64,000 bases of DNA from Hygrophila difformis (Eukaryota; Streptophyta; Magnoliopsida; Lamiales; Acanthaceae). Below the pieces are notes generated by a model. That model had not been told where the DNA came from and ran no database searches. It saw only the letters and a list, made by a program, of their open reading frames with translations. Numbering within the stretch: the first letter of the stretch is position 1; every line of letters begins with the position of its first letter. Both the position numbers and the translations under genes were made by a program. Below, piece after piece: positions 63,456-64,000 of the stretch. The DNA lies in NCBI GenBank assembly GCA_030278955.1, contig JAOANR010000004.1:56259120-56323119 (forward strand), written 5' to 3'.

Positions 63456-63571
63456 CATATCAAGATCCTTGCAAGCCAGAAGTAAAGAACAAATTATATC
63501 CTTCATCTGATTTCTTTGTTTCGGAATTTCTGAAGGTCCAGAGGGCAGGAATCCTTTGTTTTTCACCATAT
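63456..63571 (-). pseudogene. UGT80 exon-5 fragment captured by the second Helitron
   Basis: After an intact splice acceptor (CTACTGCAG) the - strand encodes MVKNKGFLPSGPSEIPKQRN and then QMKDIICSLLLACKD. This corresponds to the start of exon 5 of the intact UGT80A gene (52865 onward), about 75-80% alike in protein. Homology stops abruptly after about 116 bases. It is too diverged from the local gene to be a fresh copy, so it probably comes from a paralogue or is old. Confidence 0.8.
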
Positions 63572-63776
63572 CTGCAGTAGATATAGCATTAAGTAATCAA
63601 CGTTGTGATGATATCTAACTTGAATGCCAACAAATTCTGAATTGGCTTCCACAAGCTGTGCAAAGAGTCCAATAGCAAGTAGAAAAAGAGGTACTGATTC
63701 TGAAATCAGAAATTATTGTCGCAGCAGAATGCAACTAAAAAATTTCTTGCTGATGCCAGTTTTGAAATATTGCTGG

Positions 63777-63821
63777 CTCGTAAGGTTCATAATTTGAAAA
63801 TGGAGGCTCACCCTCAAGCAT
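63777..63821 (-). pseudogene. VIK/ILK-type kinase exon fragment captured by the second Helitron
   Basis: After an acceptor-like TGTCACAG, the - strand reads MLEGEPPFSNYEPYE, a match to the late kinase-domain segment of plant Raf-C/VIK-type (integrin-linked-like) kinases. The similarity ends after EPYE and the frame stops at TAG (63737-63735). It lies about 200 bases upstream of the UGT80 fragment in the same orientation. Confidence 0.6.
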
Positions 63822-64000
63822 CTGTGACAGTCAAAACAGTCAGTTTGTCAGCTTTCTTAGCTCATAAATTAATTCAATCCCATTCATGCCATTGAAATGA
63901 TTAAGTCCATGGTCACACGACTGAATAACTCTAAAACAAGAAGCACGTATCCATTTAGCCCTTCAATTTACAAAAAATAACTCCTTAAAAATCTTGCCCA

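Larger units (their letters stand above)
61360..64000 (-). mobile_element. Second Helitron (3' end only, gene fragments inside)
   Basis: On the - strand the 3' terminus reads an imperfect GC-rich hairpin (61394-61377, arms GGCGC and GCGCC), 13 bases, then CTAG (61363-61360) followed by T, the Helitron 3' signature. The body extends right to the window edge, so the 5' end and size are unknown. Three short stretches inside resemble exons of unrelated host genes. No Rep, helicase or RPA sequence was seen in this part. Gene-fragment capture is well known for plant Helitrons. Confidence 0.72.

Overview
This is AT-rich nuclear DNA from a flowering plant, most likely a eudicot. The evidence is a set of intron-rich host genes with GT-AG splice sites whose proteins match plant families: a VAMP72 SNARE, an Alba/RGG protein, a PB1-domain Raf-like MAPKKK and a UGT80A sterol glucosyltransferase. 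There is also an intron-containing tRNA-Met(CAU) and dense plant transposons (Helitron, MULE, hAT, PIF/Harbinger, Stowaway MITEs, tRNA-derived SINEs). I cannot name the species from sequence alone.

Layout. 1-0.3 kb: start of a membrane-anchored protein running off the left edge (- strand). 1.42-16.95 kb: a Helitron that appears complete, on the - strand. Both termini are readable: a 5' TC after A, and a 3' GC-rich hairpin plus CTAG before T. It carries a multi-exon Rep-helicase gene, open in frame over at least 15 exons, and an eight-exon RPA70-like gene. The Rep-helicase N-terminus is built from a tandemly repeated set of three symmetric exons (6.27-8.11 kb). 16.95-20.9 kb: intergenic. 20.9-21.6 kb: small hAT element. 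21.64 kb: tRNA-Met. 22.0-24.7 kb: VAMP72 gene. 24.7-29.3 kb: intergenic with a SINE, MITEs and GC-rich motif arrays. 29.3-32.1 kb: Alba gene (-). About 32.5-39 kb: a decayed MuDR-like MULE with a transposase pseudogene (+) and a convergent second gene (-). 39.3-41.2 kb: a fold-back palindrome and a Stowaway element. 42.2-48.65 kb: Raf-like kinase gene (+) with a SINE in one intron. 50.4-57.0 kb: UGT80A gene (+). 57.3-61.1 kb: a run of MITEs and a SINE. 61.36 kb to the right edge: a second Helitron (-), of which only the 3' end is in the window. It holds fragments resembling a UGT80 gene, a VIK/ILK-type kinase and a plastid chaperonin-60 gene.

How the parts relate. The four intact host genes are independent housekeeping or signalling genes (vesicle fusion, RNA/DNA binding, MAPKKK signalling, sterol glycoside synthesis) and do not form a cluster. 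The two genes of the 1.4-16.9 kb Helitron plausibly act together: Rep-helicase for rolling-circle cleavage and unwinding, and an RPA-like protein to coat single strands. All exon coordinates were read by eye from splice consensus and frame continuity; family names come from remembered protein families, not database searches.
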